A DNA stretch of 8,380 nt from Dehalococcoidia bacterium (GCA_030619615.1 JAUXBC010000030.1:1-8380); one strand, 5' to 3'; shown: positions 1 through 7,044, counted from the first letter of the stretch. Made by a program: numbers and translations. Notes: a model not told the origin generated them from the letters alone.

Positions 1-533
1 CTCCCCTCCAAAAGCTCCTTTAGCGGCTCAGTCACCACCCCCTTGCGAGCGTAGGAGCCGTCATCGGTGGTCACTATTAGCTGGTGGCTAACGCTCCCCA
101 GGCGATCCTCCCAGAAAAGCAGGTCCTTGTTCCTTGCTCCCATTATGGATATGACCCTATTTCCTGCCTCCTTAAGGGCGCGGGCGATAGGCACTATGGT
201 GGCAACAGCAAACCCGCCAGCGACACAGACCACGGTGCCAAACTTCTCAATATGGGTGGGCAGTCCCAGGGGGCCAACGAAGTTGGCGATATGCTCGCCA
301 GTCTTAAGTTGAGCCAGCCTTCGGGTTGTTGTCCCCACCTCCATGAAGACGATGATGATGCTGCCCTCCTCTCGATCCCAGTCGGCGATGGTGAGAGGAA
401 TGCGCTCGCCCCTTTCATCCACCCTTACGATAACGAATTGCCCGGCCTGGGCTTTGCGGGCAACCACCGCTGCCTCGATCTTGAAAAGATGAATATTGGG
501 CACCAGGTCCTCACTGAGCAAAATCCTATACAT
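1..533 (-). CDS. Sulfide dehydrogenase / ferredoxin-NADP+ reductase FAD-NAD(P)-binding subunit (SudB/NfnA-like), C-terminus outside window
   Basis: This gene starts at the ATG at 533 and runs off the left edge of the window after 177 codons, so it is partial because of the window and not broken. The translation matches the N-terminal part of the roughly 280-residue family that includes SudB, NfnA (the FAD subunit of NADH-dependent ferredoxin-NADP reductase) and the dihydroorotate dehydrogenase electron-transfer subunit. Visible landmarks are a beta-barrel FAD domain with GERIPLTIAD (42-51) and VGTTTRRL (66-73), and then a nucleotide-binding domain with VCVAGGFAVATIVPIARAL (102-120), GARNKDLLFWEDRL (132-145) and TTDDGSYARKGVVTEPL (155-171). 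The cysteine cluster for a [2Fe-2S] centre would lie beyond the window edge. The start is supported by GAGG eight bases upstream and by the typical opening MYRILLSEDLVPNI. Family members work in the cytoplasm with a larger SudA/GltD-like flavoprotein subunit, which I would expect just downstream, moving electrons between NAD(P)H and ferredoxin. The assignment to SudB/NfnA over PyrK rests on the TDDGSYARKG region and is fairly secure. Confidence 0.87.
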   Translation of the reverse strand, partial: MYRILLSEDLVPNIHLFKIEAAVVARKAQAGQFVIVRVDERGERIPLTIADWDREEGSIIIVFMEVGTTTRRLAQLKTGEHIANFVGPLGLPTHIEKFGTVVCVAGGFAVATIVPIARALKEAGNRVISIMGARNKDLLFWEDRLGSVSHQLIVTTDDGSYARKGVVTEPLKELLEG

Positions 534-580
534 CTCCCCAGCCTCGTGATTTTTCTAACAATCCTTTAATTATGCTAATA
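534..580. other. AT-rich intergenic spacer upstream of the SudB-like gene
   Basis: These 47 bases separate the oxidoreductase stop (TAG, 583-581) from the SudB-like start. On the minus strand the spacer is noticeably richer in A and T than its surroundings and includes TATTAG, CATAAT and TAAAGG. No -35/-10 pair with proper spacing could be found: the hexamer 17 bases before CATAAT is AATTCA. No hairpin followed by a T-run is visible, so nothing marks the end of the upstream transcript. It may hold a weak promoter, or the SudB-like gene may simply be read through from the flippase/oxidoreductase unit. Confidence 0.4.
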
Positions 581-1882
581 CTAAGCAGCGCTGAATTCAA
601 GCGCCAAATTGCTTGCCTTGAGCCCTAACCTCACGCTATAGTTCATTCCACGATCTTCGGGATATATCTGAGTGGTGTTCGCCAGGTAGAGGTGGGAGAT
701 CGGAGTGCGATGGTCTGGAATCTGGGAGGAATATTTGGTGGTAATGACCGGTTGCCCTGCTTCCTCTCTAAACAGGTAGCGCTCCTCTATCCAGCTAGGT
801 TCGAACTCAGCATTGATCTTTCTAAGGTGGGGTAGGTACACATTGAGAAGCTCATCTGGGTCCGATCGATAGAGAGGGCTATCTTTAGATAGGTAATTAG
901 AGAGATAAACGATCCGCTTTCCCCCGTAGATTGAGGGGTCAATGAAGTTGGTATGCTCGATGAGGGCAACAAAGGGGATAGAGGGGTCGCTGATATTGAG
1001 CCAGTAGATATGGGAGAGGGGCTTCTTTAGGGTCAGAACAAGGCACACCGCCCTCTGATAGCGTACCCCCTTAAGCTTTTGAGCGTAGTCTGTGGGTAGC
1101 TGGGGCACCATCTCAAGGAAGGCTGGCGAGGGCGCAGTGGCGATAATAGAATCGAAGGGGTACATCTGCCTTCCTACCTGAAGCGCAACCGCTTTTTCGC
1201 CCTCTACTACGATTCTTTCCACCGACGACGATGTATAGATCTTTCCCCCAGCATCCAGGATCCTCTCTGCCAGGGCATCGATGAGAAGCCCGAAGCTTCC
1301 CCTCAGGTAGCCGAGGCGCTCCCTCCCTCTGGCACGCGATGCAAAGCGCAAATGCACCTTCCCCCAGAGCCAAACCATGCCCACCTCATCGAAACTGGTC
1401 CCAAACTTGTTCTGTAGCAAAGGCCCCCAGACGATGTCATAGTTGCGTCTCCCCCCATACCTGGTGATCCATTCCTGAGCGGTCATCCCCTCCAGACTGG
1501 GCCAATCTTTATAGCGCCTCAGGAAAAGGCTGACCAGTCCCAGGCGCACCCGGTCCAATAAACCCACTGGGCCGAATCTTAGAAGGTCCCAAGCGGTAAC
1601 AAAATCGTAAATCCTCCCCCGGTGAAGGAAGCCTATCTTGGAGTCCAACCAGACAAGTTTTTCGCTTAGCCCAAGCTCATCGATTAAGTTGATTATGTCA
1701 ACATCGCTGCTGAAGATGTGGTGATAGAACCTCTCCAGGCGCTCCCCTGCTACCTCGAAGGTGGCAGCCTGACCGCCAAGATGCGCCTCTTTTTCAAAGA
1801 GAGCTACCTTGTGCCCCTTTTTGCTAAGTTCATAGGCCGCGCTAAGCCCGGCTATCCCCCCACCGATTATCCCGATGTTCAT
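581..1882 (-). CDS. FAD-dependent oxidoreductase of the amine oxidase / protoporphyrinogen oxidase-like (COG1232) superfamily
   Basis: This 433-residue flavoprotein has a classic N-terminal Rossmann dinucleotide-binding motif, GIIGGGIAGL (residues 4-13, GxGxxG at 7-12). An acidic ribose-binding E30 closes the fold, followed by HLGGQAATF (34-42), the usual start of the FAD-contacting segment in amine-oxidase-fold enzymes. The C-terminal segment LYLANTTQIYPEDRGMNYSV (398-417) is the second FAD-contacting region. No signal peptide or clear membrane segment is seen, so it should be cytoplasmic or peripherally attached. The superfamily includes phytoene desaturases, HemY-type protoporphyrinogen oxidases and UDP-galactopyranose mutase relatives; the substrate here cannot be read from the sequence. 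The ATG at 1882 overlaps the stop of the upstream flippase-like gene in an ATGA junction, and GGAGG sits 7 bases before it, so start and coupling are both clear. Its place directly after a flippase-like gene suggests work on a lipid-linked sugar or polyprenoid, but that is context only. Calling it HemY or a phytoene desaturase would over-reach. Confidence 0.85.
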   Translation of the reverse strand: MNIGIIGGGIAGLSAAYELSKKGHKVALFEKEAHLGGQAATFEVAGERLERFYHHIFSSDVDIINLIDELGLSEKLVWLDSKIGFLHRGRIYDFVTAWDLLRFGPVGLLDRVRLGLVSLFLRRYKDWPSLEGMTAQEWITRYGGRRNYDIVWGPLLQNKFGTSFDEVGMVWLWGKVHLRFASRARGRERLGYLRGSFGLLIDALAERILDAGGKIYTSSSVERIVVEGEKAVALQVGRQMYPFDSIIATAPSPAFLEMVPQLPTDYAQKLKGVRYQRAVCLVLTLKKPLSHIYWLNISDPSIPFVALIEHTNFIDPSIYGGKRIVYLSNYLSKDSPLYRSDPDELLNVYLPHLRKINAEFEPSWIEERYLFREEAGQPVITTKYSSQIPDHRTPISHLYLANTTQIYPEDRGMNYSVRLGLKASNLALEFSAA

Positions 1883-2916
1883 TCCTCATCCTCCAAGGCA
1901 TCATTTCCATCGTAGCTTTCTGCCAATCTTTCCCTCCGCGGCATGATCTTGGCCAGGGAGAGATTCTCCCACCAGAGGAATATAAAGCCGAGCGCGGTTA
2001 CAGGCAAAAGAAGGATGGCATGCAACACAAGTACGTAGGAGCTAGCGACGCCAACAGTGACACCAAAGAACACCAGGGTTTGTTGGCAAGCGAGGTCGAA
2101 AGACCCCAGGCCCCCTTGGGTCATCAGTAGCGCCCAGGCCAGGTTGGAAATTGATGTCGCCAGCAATAGAACATAAAAGGGCTGCCCTAGGTTGAACGAG
2201 AAAGCCACCAGGTAAAACATACCAGCCTCGCAAAGCCAGACCAGAACCGATACTATAAATATGATAAGGAGCTTCCCCGGGCTGCGTATCATCCCCAGTC
2301 CTTCGATAAGCCGAACGAGCCATTCCTCAACCCTCCCCCGCCACCGCTGGGGGAGGATGTTAAGCAGCAGTGCTATCGCCCTCCGCGCGAGCCTCGCTGA
2401 GGAGGCGAGGATGAAGCATAGCGCCAGAGCCCCGAGAAAGAGACCCGCTGCGATGTAAACGGTGTTTTGCAGCACCCCTCCTATGGACACACCAAAAAGG
2501 GCGATGATGGCGATGAAAAAGAGGAGCGTCACCCCATCGAACACCTGCTCCACCACCACGGTGCCCGCGGTGGCCATCTTGCTCACGCGCTCCCTTTCGC
2601 CCAGGATATAGGCTCGGGCAACTATGCCCAGGCGGGCAGGCAGGATATTGTTCACCATGAACCCGATGATGATCAGCGGGAAGAGGCGAAAGGGGGAGAA
2701 GTTCCCCAGGGGTTTCAAGAGATAGCGCCATCGCACCGAGCGGAAGAAAACGCCAATAAAGTAGACCAGTATTGCTGGCAGGAGAAAGAAATAGTTTGCT
2801 TCCCTCAGCGCCTGGCCCATCTCGGCGAAGCCCGTTCGGTAAAGTGGGTAGAGGAAGAGGGCAAGGAAGAGAAGCGTAATTGTGAGCCCGATCCAGAAAC
2901 GGAGGCTTTTCAGCAA
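1879..2916 (-). CDS. Flippase-like / lysylphosphatidylglycerol synthase transmembrane-domain protein (UPF0104, TIGR00374, AglD-like)
   Basis: This 345-residue integral membrane protein has about seven to eight hydrophobic segments, beginning with residues 8-26 and ending near 295-316, and an acidic cytosolic-looking tail (DALEDEE). Family signatures are visible: RSVRWRYLL (59-67), GFMVNNILPARLGIVARAYI (85-104), VVEQVFDG (121-128) and the late TQGGLGSFD (266-274), which corresponds to the conserved glycine-rich PGGLG-type motif. The family includes the membrane domain of MprF and archaeal AglD, and proteins of this group are commonly proposed to flip lipids or lipid-linked sugars; the exact cargo is unknown. 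It lacks the soluble aminoacyl-transferase domain of MprF, so aminoacylation is not expected. The start is a UUG at 2916: an in-frame TAG lies immediately upstream, and the next methionine (33) would delete the first membrane helix. A GGGGGGA stretch acts as a wobble SD. It follows its own promoter and is coupled to the next gene by ATGA. Confidence 0.87.
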   Translation of the reverse strand: MLKSLRFWIGLTITLLFLALFLYPLYRTGFAEMGQALREANYFFLLPAILVYFIGVFFRSVRWRYLLKPLGNFSPFRLFPLIIIGFMVNNILPARLGIVARAYILGERERVSKMATAGTVVVEQVFDGVTLLFFIAIIALFGVSIGGVLQNTVYIAAGLFLGALALCFILASSARLARRAIALLLNILPQRWRGRVEEWLVRLIEGLGMIRSPGKLLIIFIVSVLVWLCEAGMFYLVAFSFNLGQPFYVLLLATSISNLAWALLMTQGGLGSFDLACQQTLVFFGVTVGVASSYVLVLHAILLLPVTALGFIFLWWENLSLAKIMPRRERLAESYDGNDALEDEE

Positions 2917-2936
2917 CTATTTTCCCCCCGGGGAGC
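2917..2936 (-). promoter_or_regulatory. Short leader with G-run ribosome binding site before a UUG start
   Basis: Between the -10 box and the UUG codon at 2916, the minus strand reads GCTCCCCGGGGGGAAAATAG. The run of G followed by A can pair with the anti-SD through one G-U wobble and lies at a suitable distance (about 6 bases) from the start. The run overlaps a perfect 8-base palindrome, CCCCGGGG (2926-2933). An in-frame TAG directly precedes the UUG, which fixes it as the earliest possible start. Confidence 0.45.
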
Positions 2937-2965
2937 ATTATAGTGCAGCGGCGGATGTGCTGCAA
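2937..2965 (-). promoter_or_regulatory. Predicted sigma70-type promoter for the flippase-oxidoreductase unit
   Basis: On the minus strand, a perfect -10 hexamer TATAAT (2942-2937) is preceded by exactly 17 bases and then TTGCAG (2965-2960), which matches the first three bases of the -35 consensus TTGACA. The element begins directly after the TGA stop of the TIGR03663 gene and fills the 49-base gap. A start site about 7 bases past the -10 would leave a leader of only around a dozen bases before the UUG start codon at 2916. The position suggests that the flippase and oxidoreductase genes can be expressed separately from the ftsY-containing unit. It is a sequence prediction; the -35 match is only 3 of 6. 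Confidence 0.6.
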
Positions 2966-4693
2966 TCAGGGGGCGCTCCTGGGGAAGTAGGCGATGCCCT
3001 CCGTGGACAAATAGGGGCCCAGGGTCTTTCGATGCATGAAATAATCCCACCACCATCCCAGGTCAAAATCCCGATACTCCTCGGGAAACCACAGGAGCTG
3101 GCGAAATCTTTGTCCCTCACCATATTTTTCCAAGTAGGGCTGGGCAGCCTCCTCATTGCCAGCGCCCAAGAGGAGCACCGTTCCCACAGGAGGATCGTCG
3201 ATGGTGGAAAGGTCAGACCAATCGACATTATAGTCCCTGAGATACCAGACCCAGGGCCAGGTGAGCGGGGAATCGACGGTGATCCTGAGCTCCTTTCCCT
3301 CCCCCGTTTCCTCTGCCAGCCCCTCGATCTGGCCCATGATCTGGGGCACAGCGGAGGATATCCCGGCATAGACCAGCATCTGGGGAGGCTCATCGCCCCG
3401 CTGATAGCTTGCCTCAAATGCCACCCGCACCGTGAAGGCGAAGAGAAGGAGAAGGGCGAGCACGGTGACTGCCCGAAGAGCGCTAGCCCTCACCCGCCGC
3501 CAATCGACCTCTTGGAACAACCTGCCGATGAAATTGCCCCCGAGAAGGATCATAGGGAGAGCTATATGAAGGGAGAGCCAGGGCATCTTCTCCCCAAACA
3601 ATGAATAGATGATCAGGCTCAAGGCTGCCCAGTAGACCAGGAACCTGGAGAAAAGATTCCCCCTGACCGTGTAGTAGATAGCGCCGATAAAGGCAAAAAT
3701 TAGGGCCAGAAACTCGTAGAAGGATAAAAGGAGGATATAGTAATACCAGGGTTGCCCTCCTCTTGCTACCTCTTGCTGGGCGATCCAGTATTCCATGGAG
3801 CCCCAGATGCCACTAGCAAAGCCAGAGATATTGGTAAAGAAGGTGGTGTAGAGAAGGGCGAAGATGCCATAAAAGATCAGGACACTCAACAGCCAGCGGC
3901 GCACATTCCAGCGGAGCCCGATGGCTGCCGAGATCATAAACAGAAAGACCACAACGAGCACCTTGGCCCAGAGATGGGTAAGCTCCACTCCGGGGATGAG
4001 CTCGATTGCGGCGGCGAAAAGGGGCAGCGATAGGGTGCCGATCAGGATCAGATATTCGGCGGCAGGGGGAAGGTCCGAGAGGTCGAACCTCCTTCTAATT
4101 CTAGCTATCAATTCTCTACCGGCAACGATGAGAAGGAAGCTGGCGAAGATGACCACCGTGATATAGCTCACCTCTTTGGTGCAGAAGCTTAGGCTTAAAG
4201 CAGCGGCGCCGATATACAGGTATCTTGCCTTTTTTTCCTCGATATAGCGCCAAAGGCAGATGACCAAGAGGAGCGTCCAAAAGAGGATGTAGATGTCGTT
4301 GCGGGCGAAGCGGCTGAAGTAGAGGAGCATGGGGGAGAAGGCGAGCAGAGTGGCAACAGCAAGGCTCCCCCAGCGACCGAGATGCCGGCGCAAAAAATAG
4401 AGAAGCACCACAAGGGCGGTGCCAAAGAGGGCAGGGAGGAGGCGTGCCGTGAAGTCGCTGTCGCCGAAGAGGAAGAAGTTCAGGGCGGTGCCATGAAACT
4501 GGAAGGGGCCATGCATCATTGGCATATGCTGATAGCCCTGCCCACTCGCCAGATACCAGCTATACGTGGCATGAAGGCTCTCATCGTGGTGAATGGCCCT
4601 CGATCCCAGGTCCCAGAGGCGCATCCCCAGGGCAATGAGGGCAAGCAAGATATAGGAGGCAATCTCCCAATTTAGGCGAAGACGACTGACCAT
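2966..4693 (-). CDS. TIGR03663 family polytopic membrane protein (Agl23, GT39 / dolichyl-phosphate-mannose mannosyltransferase-like)
   Basis: This 575-residue membrane protein carries the hallmarks I recall for TIGR03663: an early invariant DE (37-38, in IHHDESLH), an HGP tripeptide (61-63, in MMHGPFQFHG) and conserved arginines (R25, R84 or R128 are candidates). Its N-terminus resembles PMT/GT39 glycosyltransferases of the GT-C class, where an acidic residue in the first external loop takes part in catalysis; E38 or D37 would be the candidate here. SRFARND (127-133) is a further GT-C-like motif. About ten or more hydrophobic segments span residues 11-425. The last 150 residues, with SPLTWPWVWYLRDY (475-488), form a soluble domain probably outside the membrane. 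The ATG at 4693 shares one base with the TAA of the upstream YYY-family gene (TAATG), and GGGAGG lies a few bases before it. Such proteins are typically encoded beside the YYY family, as here. The substrate and even the enzymatic activity are unproven. Confidence 0.88.
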   Translation of the reverse strand: MVSRLRLNWEIASYILLALIALGMRLWDLGSRAIHHDESLHATYSWYLASGQGYQHMPMMHGPFQFHGTALNFFLFGDSDFTARLLPALFGTALVVLLYFLRRHLGRWGSLAVATLLAFSPMLLYFSRFARNDIYILFWTLLLVICLWRYIEEKKARYLYIGAAALSLSFCTKEVSYITVVIFASFLLIVAGRELIARIRRRFDLSDLPPAAEYLILIGTLSLPLFAAAIELIPGVELTHLWAKVLVVVFLFMISAAIGLRWNVRRWLLSVLIFYGIFALLYTTFFTNISGFASGIWGSMEYWIAQQEVARGGQPWYYYILLLSFYEFLALIFAFIGAIYYTVRGNLFSRFLVYWAALSLIIYSLFGEKMPWLSLHIALPMILLGGNFIGRLFQEVDWRRVRASALRAVTVLALLLLFAFTVRVAFEASYQRGDEPPQMLVYAGISSAVPQIMGQIEGLAEETGEGKELRITVDSPLTWPWVWYLRDYNVDWSDLSTIDDPPVGTVLLLGAGNEEAAQPYLEKYGEGQRFRQLLWFPEEYRDFDLGWWWDYFMHRKTLGPYLSTEGIAYFPRSAP

Positions 4694-7044
4694 TATTCCT
4701 CCCTCACCTTATAGATGGTCACCCCCTCGTTCTCAAAGACAACATCCATGAAATCTTCGAACCTCTCGCCTACCTCCATCCCATACTGCTCCCTTTCCAG
4801 ATTCCCCACATAGACATAGGTAACACTATACTTTTCCAGCGTCTCTTCCACCTCACCTATATCCTCACTTTGATAGATCAGGTGGATATCCTCCTCCCTA
4901 CCCATGAGATTGTGGTACGAGCCCTGCCACTGGAGCTCATGATTTGGGCAGCCCAAGATTGTCGGTAGCCCGGTGCGAGCCGAAACCCTGAAATAGTCGG
5001 TGAAAAAACCTCCGGCAGCCTCCACAATCACCGGCGCGCCCCCAACATTGCTGTTCAGCCACTCTATCGCCTCGTACTCCGCGGGGTTGGTGCGCTCCAC
5101 AAAGGCAAGGCCGTCAAGGGTTGGCTCAACACCGAAGGCATTGGTCATCGTTAGGGTGGCAGCAATGGGATAGATGAGACTGCCAGCTATCAGCAGGGCG
5201 CATAGCCCCCACCACAAGGCACGGGCCAGTTTTCTGGGGATGGTCGCCGCCCGCCAACGTGAGCCGAGATAATAGAGGCCGAAGGCGGAGCCGATGGCGA
5301 AGAAAACCCATGCCTGGTAATAAAGCTTAAACACCGTGTTCATGCGCTCGTAACCCGCCCCAAAAAGATCGTCAATATAGAAAAGCTCGCAGCCCATGAG
5401 AAGCAGGAAACCGGTAAAGAGGAGCACCAATATGAAGAGAGGTGCCTTTTCGCCCTCATTTTCGGGTTTCACCGCCCTTTGCGACTTTTTGATAAGGATT
5501 AGCAGGATGAGGGAAAGCACTATAAGTAAGGGGAGAATATGGCCAAATTTGCCCAGGATGGAGAGAAGCCCGGCGCCAGTTGCCAGCGCCACAATGGCCC
5601 AAATTGCCAGCGGCAAAAGAGGAATCAAGATAGCCCAGGAGACCTCCCGCCAGGAAGAGGCCCTTCGCCTTAGCGCGCCCCAAGCCTGAGCCAAGACAAA
5701 GGAGACGCTCACAAAGAGCAGAAAACCCCAAACGATAAGGAAGTGGAAGGGACGAGTGTCCACATCGCCGAGCGGGGAGACACCCTTGACCATACTCTGA
5801 AGCCCAAGGTAGAAGGGGAGGTATAGCAGAACGGCGCAACCCACCACGATGAGGGCAAATATAGCTACATCCCTCAATAATTGAGGGTCTATCTTGCCTC
5901 GCCCCAAATATGCCCCTATCGATGCGATAAGGACGAACAAAAAGGCATAGGTCATAAAATCCCAGGTGTTCATGAAGCCCAGCGACCCCAGACAAAGGGC
6001 AAAAACCAAAATTTTTGGCCAGTTTCTCCTCAGCCAAGCGAAACCAAGGGTATACGAGGAGTGCATGATCTCCAGGCAAAGGGCCAAATTAAGCAACACA
6101 AAAGGCACCGCCATGAGGTGGGGGTGGAGATCGGCAAAAAGAAAGCTAAAGAAGGGGAACTCGGTTATGGTATAGTCTAGGCTCGCCCCAACCACCACCG
6201 TGTCGATGACCCTGGTGGACCGCCACCACCACCAGTGATCCGTGGGATACCAGTGTGCACTGTAATAAGGGTGATCCAACCCCTTTATGCTCACCCAATC
6301 CCAGAAGCCTTCAGAGCCGAAGCCATGGGCGTGAAAGAGCTCCAGCACCCCCTCAAGGTTGCCCAAGATTAGCAGAAATCCTGCCGCCACCAGACCGAAG
6401 CCTATCGCCGCCCTGATGCCTCCTCGGCATATCCTGACCAGGTTATAGACGATGCTGAACGCTCCTATCGTGGTCAAGGCAAAGATCAGGGCCAGGGAGA
6501 GATTGAAGGAAATGCTTGATGCTATGCCGGTGAGCTTGGTCAGGGTGGCCATCATCAAATAGCCAAAGTAGTAGTAGCTGATGGAATAACCGCTTAGCCA
6601 GGGGTCGTGGGGAGGGAAGTATTCGCTGCGCAGGATGCTATTTAGGAAGGCGAAGTCCATGGGCTTCTCGCCGAGGTGGATATCGGGGTTATAGGCGCGA
6701 ATCACTGCCCAGAGGACGAAGGAGAGGAGGAAGATCAGCTCGGTGGCGATGATCACCCTGCGGTTCTGGGAGAGGAAGGTGGCTATCTCATGGCGACGGC
6801 GTATCGCCAGGAAAAGGGAGCCTAGAGCGAGAGCGACGATGATCAGGATGATCGACCACTGCGTGTTGGGCAAGACATGGGCAGAAGCGGCAAGCCACAA
6901 TAAAAAGGAGACAACGAGGATGCTCAGCGCCTTGCCAAAGGCATATCCCCTATCGGGAAGCTTTTTGAAGAGAACGAAGGTGACAGGCAGGGCAATGAGG
7001 CCCAAAAGCTCTACCGAGAGCCACCAGATAAATGCGTCGATCAA
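4693..7044 (-). CDS. DUF2298 / Chlor_Arch_YYY (TIGR03662) polytopic membrane protein
   Basis: This 783-residue, very hydrophobic protein belongs to the single-copy form of the YYY family, which I recall as about 700-900 residues long. The defining YYYxG motif is present as YYYFG (157-161) at the end of a conserved external-loop block that starts with EKPMDFAFLN (126-135) and continues with FPPHDPWLSG (143-152). Other landmarks are a tetra-tryptophan followed by RSTRVI (271-280), EFPFFSFLFADLHPHLMAVP (295-314) and RMNTVFKLYYQAW (567-579). Roughly 14 or more membrane segments end near residue 633. The final 150 residues form a soluble domain with GLPTILGCPNHELQWQG (692-708). The layout resembles GT-C glycosyltransferases (multi-helix membrane body plus external C-terminal domain), but no activity has been shown for the family as far as I know. 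The start is UUG at 7044, overlapping the ftsY stop (TTGA), with GAGG ten bases upstream. It overlaps the TIGR03663 gene by one base, consistent with paired function. Confidence 0.9.
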   Translation of the reverse strand: MIDAFIWWLSVELLGLIALPVTFVLFKKLPDRGYAFGKALSILVVSFLLWLAASAHVLPNTQWSIILIIVALALGSLFLAIRRRHEIATFLSQNRRVIIATELIFLLSFVLWAVIRAYNPDIHLGEKPMDFAFLNSILRSEYFPPHDPWLSGYSISYYYFGYLMMATLTKLTGIASSISFNLSLALIFALTTIGAFSIVYNLVRICRGGIRAAIGFGLVAAGFLLILGNLEGVLELFHAHGFGSEGFWDWVSIKGLDHPYYSAHWYPTDHWWWWRSTRVIDTVVVGASLDYTITEFPFFSFLFADLHPHLMAVPFVLLNLALCLEIMHSSYTLGFAWLRRNWPKILVFALCLGSLGFMNTWDFMTYAFLFVLIASIGAYLGRGKIDPQLLRDVAIFALIVVGCAVLLYLPFYLGLQSMVKGVSPLGDVDTRPFHFLIVWGFLLFVSVSFVLAQAWGALRRRASSWREVSWAILIPLLPLAIWAIVALATGAGLLSILGKFGHILPLLIVLSLILLILIKKSQRAVKPENEGEKAPLFILVLLFTGFLLLMGCELFYIDDLFGAGYERMNTVFKLYYQAWVFFAIGSAFGLYYLGSRWRAATIPRKLARALWWGLCALLIAGSLIYPIAATLTMTNAFGVEPTLDGLAFVERTNPAEYEAIEWLNSNVGGAPVIVEAAGGFFTDYFRVSARTGLPTILGCPNHELQWQGSYHNLMGREEDIHLIYQSEDIGEVEETLEKYSVTYVYVGNLEREQYGMEVGERFEDFMDVVFENEGVTIYKVREE

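Noticed and set aside
84..569. A 161-codon open frame on the plus strand
   Set aside because: The minus strand of this stretch encodes a convincing SudB/NfnA-like protein with conserved motifs in order, so the plus-strand frame is a shadow.
581..1882. HemY protoporphyrinogen oxidase or phytoene desaturase
   Set aside because: The FAD motifs fit the whole superfamily, but no haem or carotenoid genes are nearby and no subfamily-specific signature is seen.
2391..2409. Inverted repeat CCTCGC-7-GCGAGG, a possible hairpin or terminator
   Set aside because: It lies in the middle of the flippase-like coding sequence, has no T-run, and is explained by Arg/Ala/Ser-rich codons.
1879..2916. MprF-type lysylphosphatidylglycerol synthase
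   Set aside because: Only the membrane domain is present; the soluble aminoacyl-transferase domain that makes lysyl-PG is missing, so only the flippase-like call is kept.
2360..2965. A 201-codon minus-strand frame overlapping the flippase-like gene
   Set aside because: It is an alternative frame over a well-supported membrane protein. The translation is His-, Arg- and Pro-rich and low in complexity, without family motifs.
2882..3604. A 240-codon open frame on the plus strand
   Set aside because: It lies opposite the clearly coding TIGR03663 gene and crosses the intergenic promoter. Its translation is rich in Pro, Gly and charged residues with no recognisable motif, as expected of an antisense shadow.
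5456..6079. A 207-codon minus-strand frame inside the YYY-family gene
   Set aside because: It is out of frame with the conserved protein and has no recognisable domain or separate ribosome binding site.
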